NCBI RefSeq assembly: GCF_041378895.1
Contig: NZ_CP144212.1
Location: 2,961,501-3,025,500, forward strand
Reading direction: 5' to 3'
Origin: Dechloromonas sp. ZY10
GTDB lineage: Bacteria > Pseudomonadota > Gammaproteobacteria > Burkholderiales > Rhodocyclaceae
Length of the DNA: 64,000 nt
This document shows positions 42,505-50,540 of this stretch, one piece after another. The stretch's first letter is position 1. Every line of letters begins with the position of its first letter. The notes beneath the pieces are model-generated. The model was not told the origin of the DNA and searched no databases. It saw only the letters and a program-made list of their open reading frames with translations. The translations under genes were made by a program, and so were the position numbers.

Positions 42505-43048
42505 CAGTCGGCAAAGCCCCCAGTTCCTGAGGCAACTCGATGAACTGCCAATATGGGCAACCAGGTTCACCGGCTAAAAATTGGCGGGATCAAGTCAGTC
42601 AACGCGGTCTTCACTGCCCTGCCTGAGAGGTGCGCTCACCATCACGGGATACGGATGCCCGTTTTTGTCGATATGCCACCTACAAAAACTATAGCTACCC
42701 GATTGGTGACGACGCGCTGCCAACCGCTTTCGTTTCCGATTGTGGAAGAAAAGCACAACATGCCAAACGGCAAACAGGAGAGCACAAACCATCACGATCA
42801 CAAGCAGAACTTGGTAGAGAATATTTTCCATCGCGGCACCAGAGAAGCAATCCAAAAAACAACAAGAGCATAACAGAAAGCAAAAAAACAATTCTCCGCC
42901 ACGCCCCAGCATGTGGCTGTCGCTGCCTCCTAATCCGTAGTAATGGCCGCCTGAAGGACTGATACAGCCCCCCCCCTCAACTTAGTGGCAATTGATTAGC
43001 AGGCCACCCGAATAACCGCCAAAACCAAGCAACAGAAGGATCCAAACA
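42505..43048. other. Gene-poor, lower-GC stretch
   Basis: Between the kinase gene and amtB. Base composition is visibly richer in A and T than the surroundings. It holds one possible small membrane-protein gene (42595-42831, minus) and otherwise nothing I can recognise. It may be a remnant of transferred DNA. Confidence 0.45.
42595..42831 (-). CDS. Possible small membrane protein
   Basis: 78 residues: MENILYQVLLVIVMVCALLF begins a single long hydrophobic helix, followed by a basic cluster (HNRKRKRLAARRH), a normal N-out/C-in topology signal. No family recognised. The ribosome site is weak, and the frame extends upstream to 42912 with another hydrophobic segment. It lies in the AT-richer stretch. 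Could be a real orphan gene or a chance frame. Confidence 0.4.
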   Translation of the reverse strand: MENILYQVLLVIVMVCALLFAVWHVVLFFHNRKRKRLAARRHQSGSYSFCRWHIDKNGHPYPVMVSAPLRQGSEDRVD

Positions 43049-43074
43049 CAAAGCCCGGCAACCGCCGGGCTTTG
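43049..43074. terminator. Terminator downstream of amtB
   Basis: Perfect 11-base stem CAAAGCCCGGC / GCCGGGCTTTG with an AACC loop. Placed 64 bases after the amtB stop on the minus strand; T-runs are short. Confidence 0.7.
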
Positions 43075-43137
43075 TTGATCTACCGTCCGCCAGGCTTCAC
43101 TCCCGCCAGCCGGACTGAATTGCTTCCTGCCACCCGC

Positions 43138-44340
43138 TTACCAGTTCGGCTCGCGCTCCGGCGTGGCGGTAATTTTGTGGATCGACAGGTCGGCGCCTTC
43201 GTATTCTTCTTCCTGGTCGAGGCGGATGCCGAAGACGCTCTTGAGCAGGCCGTAGACCAGCGCGCCGCCGGCCAGGGCGATGACGATGGCCATCACCGTC
43301 ATGATCAGCTGCGGCATGAAGGCGACGCCGCCGGCGCCGCCCAGGGCCTTGCTGCCGAAGATGCCAGCGGCGATGCCGCCCCAGGCGCCGCAGAGGCCGT
43401 GCAGCGGCCAGACACCGAGAACGTCGTCGATCTTCCAGCGGTTTTGCGTCAGCGTGAACATCACCACGAACAGGCCGCCAGCGACGCCGCCAACCACCAG
43501 CGCACCCATCGGGTGCATCAGGTCGGAGCCGGCGCAGACCGCAACCAGGCCGGCGAGCGGGCCGTTATGGACGAAGCCGGGGTCGTTCTTGCCCATCACC
43601 AGCGCGACCAGCGTGCCGCCGACCATCGCCATCAGCGAATTGAGGGCGACCAGGCCGGAAATCTTGTCGAGGGTTTGCGCGCTCATCACGTTAAAGCCGA
43701 ACCAGCCGACGATCAGGATCCACGAGCCGAGGGCGAGGAAGGGAATCGATGAGGGCGGGTGCGCCGAGATGCGGCCGTCCTTGCTGTAGCGGCCGTAGCG
43801 CGCACCAAGCAGGAGCACCGCCGGCAGCGCCATCCAGCCGCCCATCGCATGCACCACGACGGAGCCGGCGAAGTCGTGGAATTCCTCGCCGAAGGTCGCC
43901 TTGAGCCAGGCCTGGATGCCGAAGGCCTGGTTCCACGCGATGCCTTCAAAGAAGGGATAGACGAAGCCGACCAGCAGGAAGGTCGCCGCCAGTTGCGGGT
44001 GAAACTTGGCGCGTTCGGCAATGCCGCCCGAGATGATCGCCGGGATCGCGGCGGCAAAAGTCAGCAAAAAGAAGAACTTGGTCAGTTCGAAACCGCTCTT
44101 TTCCATCAGCGTATCGACGCTGCCGAAGAAATGCACACCGTAGGCAACGCCGTAGCCGATGAAGAAATAGGCGATGGTCGAGATCGCGAAATCGGTCAGG
44201 ATTTTGACCAGCGCGTTGACCTGGTTTTTCTTGCGCACGGTGCCGACTTCGAGAAAGGCGAAGCCGGCGTGCATGGCCAGCACCATGATGGCGCCGAGCA
44301 GGATGAATAAAACATTGCTGCCGGATTGGAAAGCGTCCAT
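43138..44340 (-). CDS. amtB: Ammonium transporter
   Basis: 400 residues, eleven membrane helices. Amt/Rh channel for ammonium: AFLEVGTVRKKNQ, the DFAGSVVVHAMGG signature with its pore His, and GAWGGIAAGIFG with the second part of the twin-His region (PLHGLCGAWGG). The C-terminal tail is longer than usual and acidic (DQEEEYEGADLS). No glnK adjoins, unlike many amtB loci. Sigma54 and NtrC sites precede it. GGAGG lies 5 bases before the ATG. Confidence 0.95.
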   Translation of the reverse strand: MDAFQSGSNVLFILLGAIMVLAMHAGFAFLEVGTVRKKNQVNALVKILTDFAISTIAYFFIGYGVAYGVHFFGSVDTLMEKSGFELTKFFFLLTFAAAIPAIISGGIAERAKFHPQLAATFLLVGFVYPFFEGIAWNQAFGIQAWLKATFGEEFHDFAGSVVVHAMGGWMALPAVLLLGARYGRYSKDGRISAHPPSSIPFLALGSWILIVGWFGFNVMSAQTLDKISGLVALNSLMAMVGGTLVALVMGKNDPGFVHNGPLAGLVAVCAGSDLMHPMGALVVGGVAGGLFVVMFTLTQNRWKIDDVLGVWPLHGLCGAWGGIAAGIFGSKALGGAGGVAFMPQLIMTVMAIVIALAGGALVYGLLKSVFGIRLDQEEEYEGADLSIHKITATPEREPNW

Positions 44341-44372
44341 GTGACCTCCGATATCAGGGATGGACGCCTTAA

Positions 44373-44388
44373 AGCAAGCACCGTTCCA
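44373..44388 (-). promoter_or_regulatory. Sigma54 promoter of amtB
   Basis: On the minus strand TGGAAC-GGTGC-TTGCT, with GG and GC exactly 10 bases apart. Predicted transcript start about 20 bases before the ATG. Confidence 0.7.
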
Positions 44389-44443
44389 GTGCGCAAAACC
44401 CTTTGCAAATCAGGATATTGCATCCTTCATGGTGCATCCAAAC

Positions 44444-44458
44444 GCACCATAACGGTGC
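44444..44458. promoter_or_regulatory. NtrC binding site
   Basis: GCACC-ATAAC-GGTGC, an exact match to the NtrC consensus GCACC-N5-GGTGC, about 90 bases before the predicted amtB transcript start. A second half-site (TGGTGCA) is at 44430. Confidence 0.7.
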
Positions 44459-44509
44459 TTCGATGCAGCGCACCGCCTCAACTTCGTGCGCACCGCCCTG
44501 CTCTGCCCA

Positions 44510-45850
44510 TCAACGCGGTGCTGCCTCCGGCGGCAGCAGCACCCACATCCGGCCCGACTGCTTCATCCGCCCGGCCTGTTCGCCGGCTTCCTTGCCGAAG
44601 CCCCAGAAGAAGTCGGCACGCACCGCGCCCTTGATCGCGCCGCCGGTATCCTGCGCCAGCATCAGCCGGTTGAGCGGCTGCGCCGAATTGGGGCGGGTGG
44701 TGGCGAGAAAGACCGGGGCACCGAGCGGCACCGCGCGCGGGTCGATGGCCAGGCTGCGCTCGGGGGTCAACGGCACGCCCAGCGCGCCCTGCGGCCCGGC
44801 ATTGGGGTTGCTGGCGTTGCCGTTGGCCGGCATTTCGCGGAAGAAGACGTAGCTCGGGTTACTGTTGAGCAAGTCGTCAAGCCGCGCCGGATTGGCCCGC
44901 GCCCAGGCCTGGATGCCCTGCATCGAGGCTTCTTCGGCCTTGAGTTCGCCGCGCTCGATCAACACCCGGCCAATCGACTGGTAAGGGTGGCCGTTCTGAT
45001 CAGCGTAATTGACCCGGACCAGGCTGCCGTCGGGCAGGCGGACGCGGCCGGAACCCTGAATCTGCAGGAAGAACAGTTCAATCGCGTCATCGACCCAGAG
45101 CAGCGGCCGCGCCGGCAGCCGTTCGCCGCGCGCGACGATGTCGGCACGCGACCAGTAAGGCACGACCTTGTTGCCCTCCAGCCGGCCGCGCACGCGCTTG
45201 TCCTTGAGTTCGGGGAAGAGCGTGCCGAGGTCGATGGTCAGCAGGTCGTCGGGGACGCCGAGCAAGGGCTGGGCAAAGGTCTTGCTGCGTTCGCGGCTGC
45301 CGCGCAGCAGCGGTTCGTAATAGCCGGTGATGGTGCCCTCGAAGACCGGCCGGGCGCCCGCGTTGTTGGCCAGCGCGTAGGGCCGCAACTGGGTCTCGAA
45401 GAAGCGCCGGGGGTCGAAACCCGGCTTGCCCTCGCTCTGCCGCGCCAGCTCGCAGACCCGCTTCCAGGCCGCACCGTGCGGCTTGCTGGCGATGCCGCGA
45501 CAGGATTGCAGGAAGGCCGGCCAGGCGGCCGCCACCTCGTCGTCGCCCCAGCCGGGCAGGTCGGCGTAGTCGGCCGGCAGCAAAGCGCGGCTGAAAGCCG
45601 GCGCGGCAACCGGCGCACCAGGGCAAGCCGGACAGGCGGGGCAAGACGCAGCCGCCCCGGCATTCACGGTCGACGCGGTGCAGGCGGCTTTTTCCGGGAC
45701 GGCATCGGCCGGCGCCCCACCCTTGCCCAACAGGGGCAACTCGGCGCAGGCAGCGAGCAGCAAGGCGCTGCCCAGCGCCAGGCAGGCGCGAACAGAGAGG
45801 CGGCGGGGGCGACGGGCGGAAAAACGGGACGATGAGGCGGGCAGCAACAT
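44510..45850 (-). CDS. mltA: Membrane-bound lytic murein transglycosylase A
   Basis: 446 residues. Lipoprotein (lipobox LLLAAC) that cleaves peptidoglycan to 1,6-anhydromuropeptides. MltA domain: FEGTITGYYEPLLRGS, LFFLQIQGSGRVRLPDGS, NGHPYQSIGRVLI, then the 3D domain with LAQDTGGAIKGAVRADFFWGFG and the catalytic Asp. The linker after the lipobox is rich in Ala, Pro and Cys (CPACPACPGAP) and partly made of a repeat arm. The ATG at 45850 gives the lipoprotein signal; the frame continues upstream. Confidence 0.94.
   Translation of the reverse strand: MLLPASSSRFSARRPRRLSVRACLALGSALLLAACAELPLLGKGGAPADAVPEKAACTASTVNAGAAASCPACPACPGAPVAAPAFSRALLPADYADLPGWGDDEVAAAWPAFLQSCRGIASKPHGAAWKRVCELARQSEGKPGFDPRRFFETQLRPYALANNAGARPVFEGTITGYYEPLLRGSRERSKTFAQPLLGVPDDLLTIDLGTLFPELKDKRVRGRLEGNKVVPYWSRADIVARGERLPARPLLWVDDAIELFFLQIQGSGRVRLPDGSLVRVNYADQNGHPYQSIGRVLIERGELKAEEASMQGIQAWARANPARLDDLLNSNPSYVFFREMPANGNASNPNAGPQGALGVPLTPERSLAIDPRAVPLGAPVFLATTRPNSAQPLNRLMLAQDTGGAIKGAVRADFFWGFGKEAGEQAGRMKQSGRMWVLLPPEAAPR
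45662..45702. repeat. Stem-loop repeat arm inside mltA
   Basis: TTCACGGTCGAC at 45663-45674 with a degenerate continuation (GGCTTTTTCCGGGACGG). It is in frame in the low-complexity linker after the MltA lipobox. Confidence 0.45.
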
Positions 45851-45971
45851 GGCGAACGACGGCAAAAGACGTGAAGGGGTAGCGGGCGGGCTGGCAGCGG
45901 CCGGTAGCAGGTGACAAGCCCCGCCCTTGCTCGTTAGAGTGCGTTTTTTTGCCGCAAAGTATACCTGCCCG

Positions 45972-46877
45972 ATGAGCCACAGCCCGCAACGCGAACAACT
46001 ACTCGAACAACTGCTCACCCGCGCCGAACAGGTGCTGGCGCGTTTTGAAGCCAGCCTGCCGCCGCTGACCCCGGCCCCTGACTGGGACGCCGCCGTCGCC
46101 TTCCGCTGGCGCAAGACGCAGGGACGCGGCTGGCTGCAGCCGGTGCGCCATCCGCACCCGATCCGCCTGGCCGACCTCGACACCATCGCCGACCAGAAGG
46201 CGCGCATCGTCGCCAACACCCGCCAGTTTGTCGCCGGCCAGCCGGCCAACAACGTGCTGCTGACCGGCGCGCGCGGTTGCGGCAAGTCCTCGCTGGTCAA
46301 GGCGGTGCTCAACGAATACGCCGCCGACGGCCTGCGCCTGATCGAGGTGGACAAGGCCGACCTGGTCGACCTTGCCGACATCGTCGATCTGGTCGATGGC
46401 CGCCCGGAACGCTTCGTGATCTTTTGCGACGACCTCTCGTTCGAGGCCGGCGAAACCGCCTACAAGGCGCTCAAATCGGTGCTCGACGGCTCGGTTGCGG
46501 CGCCGCCGGCGAATGTACTGATCTACGCCACCTCCAACCGCCGCCACCTGATGCCCGAGTATTTCTCGGAGAACCTCGAAACCACCCGCGTCGACGACGA
46601 AATCCACCCCGGCGAGGCGACCGAGGAAAAAATTTCGCTGTCCGAGCGCTTCGGGCTGTGGATTTCCTTCTATCCCTTCAGCCAGGACGACTACCTGACC
46701 GTGGTCGGCCGCTGGGCGCGGCACTTCGGGATTAGCGATGCAGTGATCGCCGAACACCAGCGCGACGCGCTTAACTGGGCGCTCAGCCGCGGCTCGCGCT
46801 CCGGCCGCGTCGCCTGGCAATACGCCCGCGACCTCGCCGGTCGGATCAACGGTCACCTGCCGGGAGCCGGACTATGA
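45972..46877 (+). CDS. AAA+ ATPase, DUF815 family
   Basis: 301 residues. Walker A in LLTGARGCGKSSLVKAVL and Walker B FVIFCDDLSFE, then ATSNRRHLMPEYFSEN, typical of the DUF815 (YcgL/AAA) group. The role is unknown; such genes often lie next to mutT or argJ. The ATG at 45972 (MSHSPQREQ) is preferred. Overlaps the next gene by 4 bases. Confidence 0.88.
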   Translation: MSHSPQREQLLEQLLTRAEQVLARFEASLPPLTPAPDWDAAVAFRWRKTQGRGWLQPVRHPHPIRLADLDTIADQKARIVANTRQFVAGQPANNVLLTGARGCGKSSLVKAVLNEYAADGLRLIEVDKADLVDLADIVDLVDGRPERFVIFCDDLSFEAGETAYKALKSVLDGSVAAPPANVLIYATSNRRHLMPEYFSENLETTRVDDEIHPGEATEEKISLSERFGLWISFYPFSQDDYLTVVGRWARHFGISDAVIAEHQRDALNWALSRGSRSGRVAWQYARDLAGRINGHLPGAGL

Positions 46878-47854
46878 GCGCCGACACCGCCAAGATCGTC
46901 GAAGTCGCCGCCGCCGTGATGCTGCGCCCCGCCCCCGGCACACGCCTGGGCCAGGAATTCCTGCTCGCGCAGCGGCCGGAAGGCAAGGTCTACGCCGGCT
47001 ACTGGGAATTCCCCGGCGGCAAGCTGGAAGCCGGCGAAAGCGTGCGCGAGGCGCTGGTGCGCGAACTTCACGAAGAACTCGGCATCCGCGTCACCGCCTG
47101 CTCGCCGTGGCTGACCCGACAATTCACCTACCCGCACGCGACGGTGCGCCTGCATTTCTGGCGCGTCACCGCCTGGGACGGCGAAATCGGCATCACCGCC
47201 CCGCTCGAACACAGCGCCGTCGCCTGGCAAGCCTGCGGCGACGCCGCCCAGGTCGCGCCGATCCTACCGGCCAACGACCCGATCCTCAAGGGTCTGGCGA
47301 CGCCGACGCAAATGGCAATCACCCTGGCCGAAGCGGAAGGCGTCGAGCGCACCCTGGAGCGCCTGGAAGAGGCTTTTGAGCGCGGCAGCGACGCACCGCG
47401 CCTGATCCAGGTCCGCGACAAAAGCTGGCCGCGCCCGCAGCGGCTGTGGCTGGCCGAGGCGGTGACCCGCATCGCACACAGCCACGGGGCGCTGGTGGTA
47501 ATCAACGACGACGCCGAAATCGCCCGCCAGGTCGGCGCCGACGGCCTCCACCTGTCGAGCGCCGCACTCGCCGCCTGCGGCGAACGCCCCGACTTCGCCT
47601 GGGTTGGCGCCTCCTGCCACAGCGCCGAAGAAATCGCCCGCGCCGGCCAGCTCAACCTCGACTACGCCCTGCTCGGCCCGGTCTTGCCCACCCCGACCCA
47701 CCCGGAAGCCGCCGGCCTCGGCTGGGAGCGCTTCGCCGCCACCCTCGCCGGCAACACCCTGCCCATCTTCGCCCTCGGCGGCATGCAGCCGGAACTGCTC
47801 GCCACTGCGCAACAGCACGGCGCGCACGGGGTGGCGTTGATGCGGGGCTGGTGA
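46874..47854 (+). CDS. MutT-type Nudix hydrolase fused to a ThiE-like domain
   Basis: 326 residues. Residues 1-130 are a Nudix domain with the box GGKLEAGESVREALVRELHEELGI, expected to hydrolyse 8-oxo-dGTP. Residues about 170-326 are a thiamine-phosphate synthase-like TIM barrel (VINDDAEIARQVGADGLHLSSAAL, GASCHSAEEIARA, YALLGPVLPTPTHP, FALGGM). The fusion is known in proteobacteria; the ThiE half may be a regulatory or degenerate partner. Coupled to the ATPase gene. Confidence 0.9.
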   Translation: MSADTAKIVEVAAAVMLRPAPGTRLGQEFLLAQRPEGKVYAGYWEFPGGKLEAGESVREALVRELHEELGIRVTACSPWLTRQFTYPHATVRLHFWRVTAWDGEIGITAPLEHSAVAWQACGDAAQVAPILPANDPILKGLATPTQMAITLAEAEGVERTLERLEEAFERGSDAPRLIQVRDKSWPRPQRLWLAEAVTRIAHSHGALVVINDDAEIARQVGADGLHLSSAALAACGERPDFAWVGASCHSAEEIARAGQLNLDYALLGPVLPTPTHPEAAGLGWERFAATLAGNTLPIFALGGMQPELLATAQQHGAHGVALMRGW

Positions 47855-47868
47855 AGCACGGGGATTTT

Positions 47869-47913
47869 CACGGTCGACCTCGGAAAACGCGGTTTTTCGC
47901 CGGTCGACCGTAG
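47869..47913. repeat. Stem-loop repeat, complete copy
   Basis: CACGGTCGAC (47869-47878) and GTCGACCGTAG (47903-47913) pair over 9 bases. Core GGAAAACGC / GCGGTTTTTC is also complementary. Between converging genes. Confidence 0.8.
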
Positions 47914-47924
47914 TTGCGCGAAAG

Positions 47925-48437
47925 TTAAGGCAACTCCTCGATCACCCTGCTCAGCAGCCGCTGGTAGAGCGCCCTGACCTGCGCTCGCCCCGGCGTGGTC
48001 GCGGCCGGCAGGCGCCAGCTGAGGAAGGGATGCGGCTGGCCGGCGGCCTGGCCAAGGTTGAAGGCGAGCGGGCAGAGCGCGAGTTGCGCCGGGTCTTCGC
48101 CGAGCAGGATGAAGGCGAGTTTGGCGCTGCAGAATTGCAGGATTTCTCCGCGTTGCAGCGGCGGCGGCTGGCCGATGGCCGGGGCGGTGCGTGCCAGCAT
48201 TTCGGCAAAGTCGAGCGGCGGGCTGGGCACCAGGCCCTCGCCTTCGATGGCGTCGAGCACCGCACTGCGCACGCTGGCGTAGTCGTACTGCGGGAATTCG
48301 CGGTAAGCGAGATCGTCAGCGCTGCTGGCGGCGACGGCGCGGGTGCTCAACAGGGCCGCCAACGCCGCAAGCACCGCCAGCCGGGCGAGGTCGGCGAAGC
48401 GGCCGCCGCCTCGCCCGCGTCCGGGTTCAGAAGGCAT
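47925..48437 (-). CDS. DUF302-like periplasmic protein
   Basis: 170 residues from the ATG at 48437. Signal peptide (LAVLAALAALLSTRAVAAS), then a domain resembling DUF302 (VRSAVLDAIEGEGLV, FCSAKLAFILLGEDPAQLALCPLAFNL). Members are mostly uncharacterised. It overlaps the end of the upstream TonB-dependent receptor gene by 11 bases and is the last gene of the quinoprotein-associated operon, so it probably works with it. The frame extends upstream to 48497, inside the receptor gene. Confidence 0.75.
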   Translation of the reverse strand: MPSEPGRGRGGGRFADLARLAVLAALAALLSTRAVAASSADDLAYREFPQYDYASVRSAVLDAIEGEGLVPSPPLDFAEMLARTAPAIGQPPPLQRGEILQFCSAKLAFILLGEDPAQLALCPLAFNLGQAAGQPHPFLSWRLPAATTPGRAQVRALYQRLLSRVIEELP

Positions 48438-50517
48438 AGCGCAGGGCGACGCCGGCCAGCCAGTTGCGGCCCGGCGCGGCTTCGTAATAGCGGGCATTGC
48501 CGTCGCCGACTACCACCGAGCCAACGTACTGACGATCGAACAGGTTGTTGATGCGGGCATAGGTGCGGATGCTGAGCGGGCCGTAGCTGCGCTCGACGCC
48601 AACGCGCAGGTTGGCGATGGCGTAGCCCGGCGCCGGCCGCTGCGTATTGCTGTCCTCGACCTGCATGTTGCTGCGCGCCAAGCCTTCGACCCCGGCGTAG
48701 AAGCCGCTCGCCGCATGCCGCCAGACCAGATCGGCGTAGAGCTGCTGGGCGGCGATGCCGGGCAGGCGCTTGCCGGCGTCGACCACGCTGCCACCGGAGG
48801 TGGTGAAAGCCTGGTCGTAACGGGCGTCGAGGTAGGTGTAGGCGAGGCGGCTGCTGAAACCGGCGCCCCAGCGGCTGTCGAGCGCCGCTTCCAGCCCCTG
48901 ACGCTGGGTGCGGCCGGCATTGCGGTAGCTGGTGCGGCCGCCGCTGCTGCTGTCGACCACCAGTTCGTCGCGGGTGTCGATCTGGAACAGCGCCAGGTCG
49001 AGCCGGATATCGGCGCCAAGGTAGGCCTTGAGGCCGGTTTCCAGGTGCGTGCTCTGCGCCGGCTTGAGCGCGTAGCTGAAGCTGCCGCCGGGGCCGGAGT
49101 AGAACAGTTCGCCAAAGGTCGGCGCCTCGAAGCCGCGCGCGGCGCTGGCGTACACATTCACCGCCGGGCTCAGGCGGTAGAGCGCGCCGACGGTCGGCGT
49201 GGTCTTGTCGTACTCGACGCGGCCGCCGTCGTTGCCGTTTTTCAGGTAACGGTCGTCGACCTTGAACGCGACATGGCTGCGGCGCAGGCCGGCATTCACC
49301 TGCCAGTCGCCGCGCGCCCATTCGGCCTGCGCGTACTGGTCGAAGCTGGTGACCGTATCGGCCTCGTTGCGGCGCAGCGCGCCGAGCACGCCGAGCGTGT
49401 TGCCAACGTAATTCTCGTAGCCCCGGCGGTCGTCGCGGGCGGTTTCGTAATCGGCACCCAGGGTCGTGGTCAGGCGCCCGCCGGCAAGGTCGAAGCGGCC
49501 AATCCAGCGCGCCGAGGCGCCGCCGTAATCGCGATCGAAATCGATCACGCCGCCGCTGTGACGGGGATTGGTCTGCGCCGATTTCGGAATCGACTGGTAC
49601 TGGGTGGTCGAACGCTGGCCGATGTAGGCCGAGACTTGCACGCGGTGCTCGCCGAAGCGGTGCTCGTAGGTCAGCCCGCCCTGGCTCTGCTCGATCTCCT
49701 TGCGCGTGTTGTAATCGAGCGCAGCCTGGGCGACGCTGCGCGGATCGGCGCGGAAGCCGCTCCAGGTCTGGCCCAGTGGGTCTTGTGCCGACTGGCGGAA
49801 GGTCGACGCCAGCAGGTTGAGCTTGCCGTCCTCGCTCGGCTTGAAGGTCAGCTTGACCTGGCTCTGCTCGCGCTCGGCGCGGCTGTGCTGGCGGTAACCG
49901 TCGGTGGCGAAGCGCGAGGTATCGAGCACGTAGCCAACACCTCCGATCTCGCCCCTGGCCGCCAGATCGGCCTTCCAGGTCGCGTCGCTGCCGGCGCTGA
50001 AATTGCCCTCGACCACCGGTCGACCGTGACCTTCCTCGGTAAACAGCTGGATGACGCCGCCGGCGTGGTTGCCATAGACCGCCGAGAGCGGCCCACGCAG
50101 GACTTCGATGCGTTCGGCGCGGTCGAGGTTGAAGGTCGCCGCCTGCCCCTGGCCATCGGGCATCGAGGCCGGAATGCCGTCGGCGACCAGGCGGATGCCG
50201 CGCACGCCGAAGGCCGAGCGGGCGCCGAAGCCGCGCGACGACAATTGCAGGTCCTGCGCGTAGTTCTGGCGGTTGAGTGCGGTAATGCCGGGCACGCTGG
50301 CCAGCGCCTCGGAGGCATTGACGCGCGGCTGGTCGGCGTCGAGCCGCTCGCGGCCAAGCACGTCGATGGCCGCCGGCAGGTCGAAGCTGCGCTGTTCGGC
50401 GCGGCTTCCGGTGACCACCACCTGGTCGAGAACCAGGTCGGCAGCGCCGGCATGGGTTGCGGCAAAAGCGCCCAGCACAGCGGCCAGGACGGGATGAAAG
50501 CGGAGATGCGGGGTCAT
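48427..50517 (-). CDS. TonB-dependent receptor, quinoprotein-operon receptor 2
   Basis: 696 residues. Signal peptide (VLAAVLGAFAATHAGAA), TonB box/plug start (LDQVVVTGSRAEQRS), plug features (ASEALASVPGITALNRQN, LQLSSRGFGARSAFGVRGI, VADGIPASMPDGQG, IEVLRGPLSAVYGNHAGG), and a beta barrel ending in Phe (ALRYAF). It lies 23 bases after receptor 1, in an operon that begins with quinoprotein-associated genes. That makes uptake of a metal or metal chelate needed by the dehydrogenases (lanthanide is the obvious candidate) plausible; ligand not shown. Confidence 0.88.
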   Translation of the reverse strand: MTPHLRFHPVLAAVLGAFAATHAGAADLVLDQVVVTGSRAEQRSFDLPAAIDVLGRERLDADQPRVNASEALASVPGITALNRQNYAQDLQLSSRGFGARSAFGVRGIRLVADGIPASMPDGQGQAATFNLDRAERIEVLRGPLSAVYGNHAGGVIQLFTEEGHGRPVVEGNFSAGSDATWKADLAARGEIGGVGYVLDTSRFATDGYRQHSRAEREQSQVKLTFKPSEDGKLNLLASTFRQSAQDPLGQTWSGFRADPRSVAQAALDYNTRKEIEQSQGGLTYEHRFGEHRVQVSAYIGQRSTTQYQSIPKSAQTNPRHSGGVIDFDRDYGGASARWIGRFDLAGGRLTTTLGADYETARDDRRGYENYVGNTLGVLGALRRNEADTVTSFDQYAQAEWARGDWQVNAGLRRSHVAFKVDDRYLKNGNDGGRVEYDKTTPTVGALYRLSPAVNVYASAARGFEAPTFGELFYSGPGGSFSYALKPAQSTHLETGLKAYLGADIRLDLALFQIDTRDELVVDSSSGGRTSYRNAGRTQRQGLEAALDSRWGAGFSSRLAYTYLDARYDQAFTTSGGSVVDAGKRLPGIAAQQLYADLVWRHAASGFYAGVEGLARSNMQVEDSNTQRPAPGYAIANLRVGVERSYGPLSIRTYARINNLFDRQYVGSVVVGDGNARYYEAAPGRNWLAGVALRYAF

Positions 50518-50540
50518 GATCGTTCCTTGGCGAAAGCGGG

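Noticed and set aside
50018..50028. GGTCGACCGTG inside a receptor gene
   Set aside because: It encodes a conserved-looking stretch (GRPVVEG) and has no A-rich core beside it; probably chance rather than a copy of the repeat.
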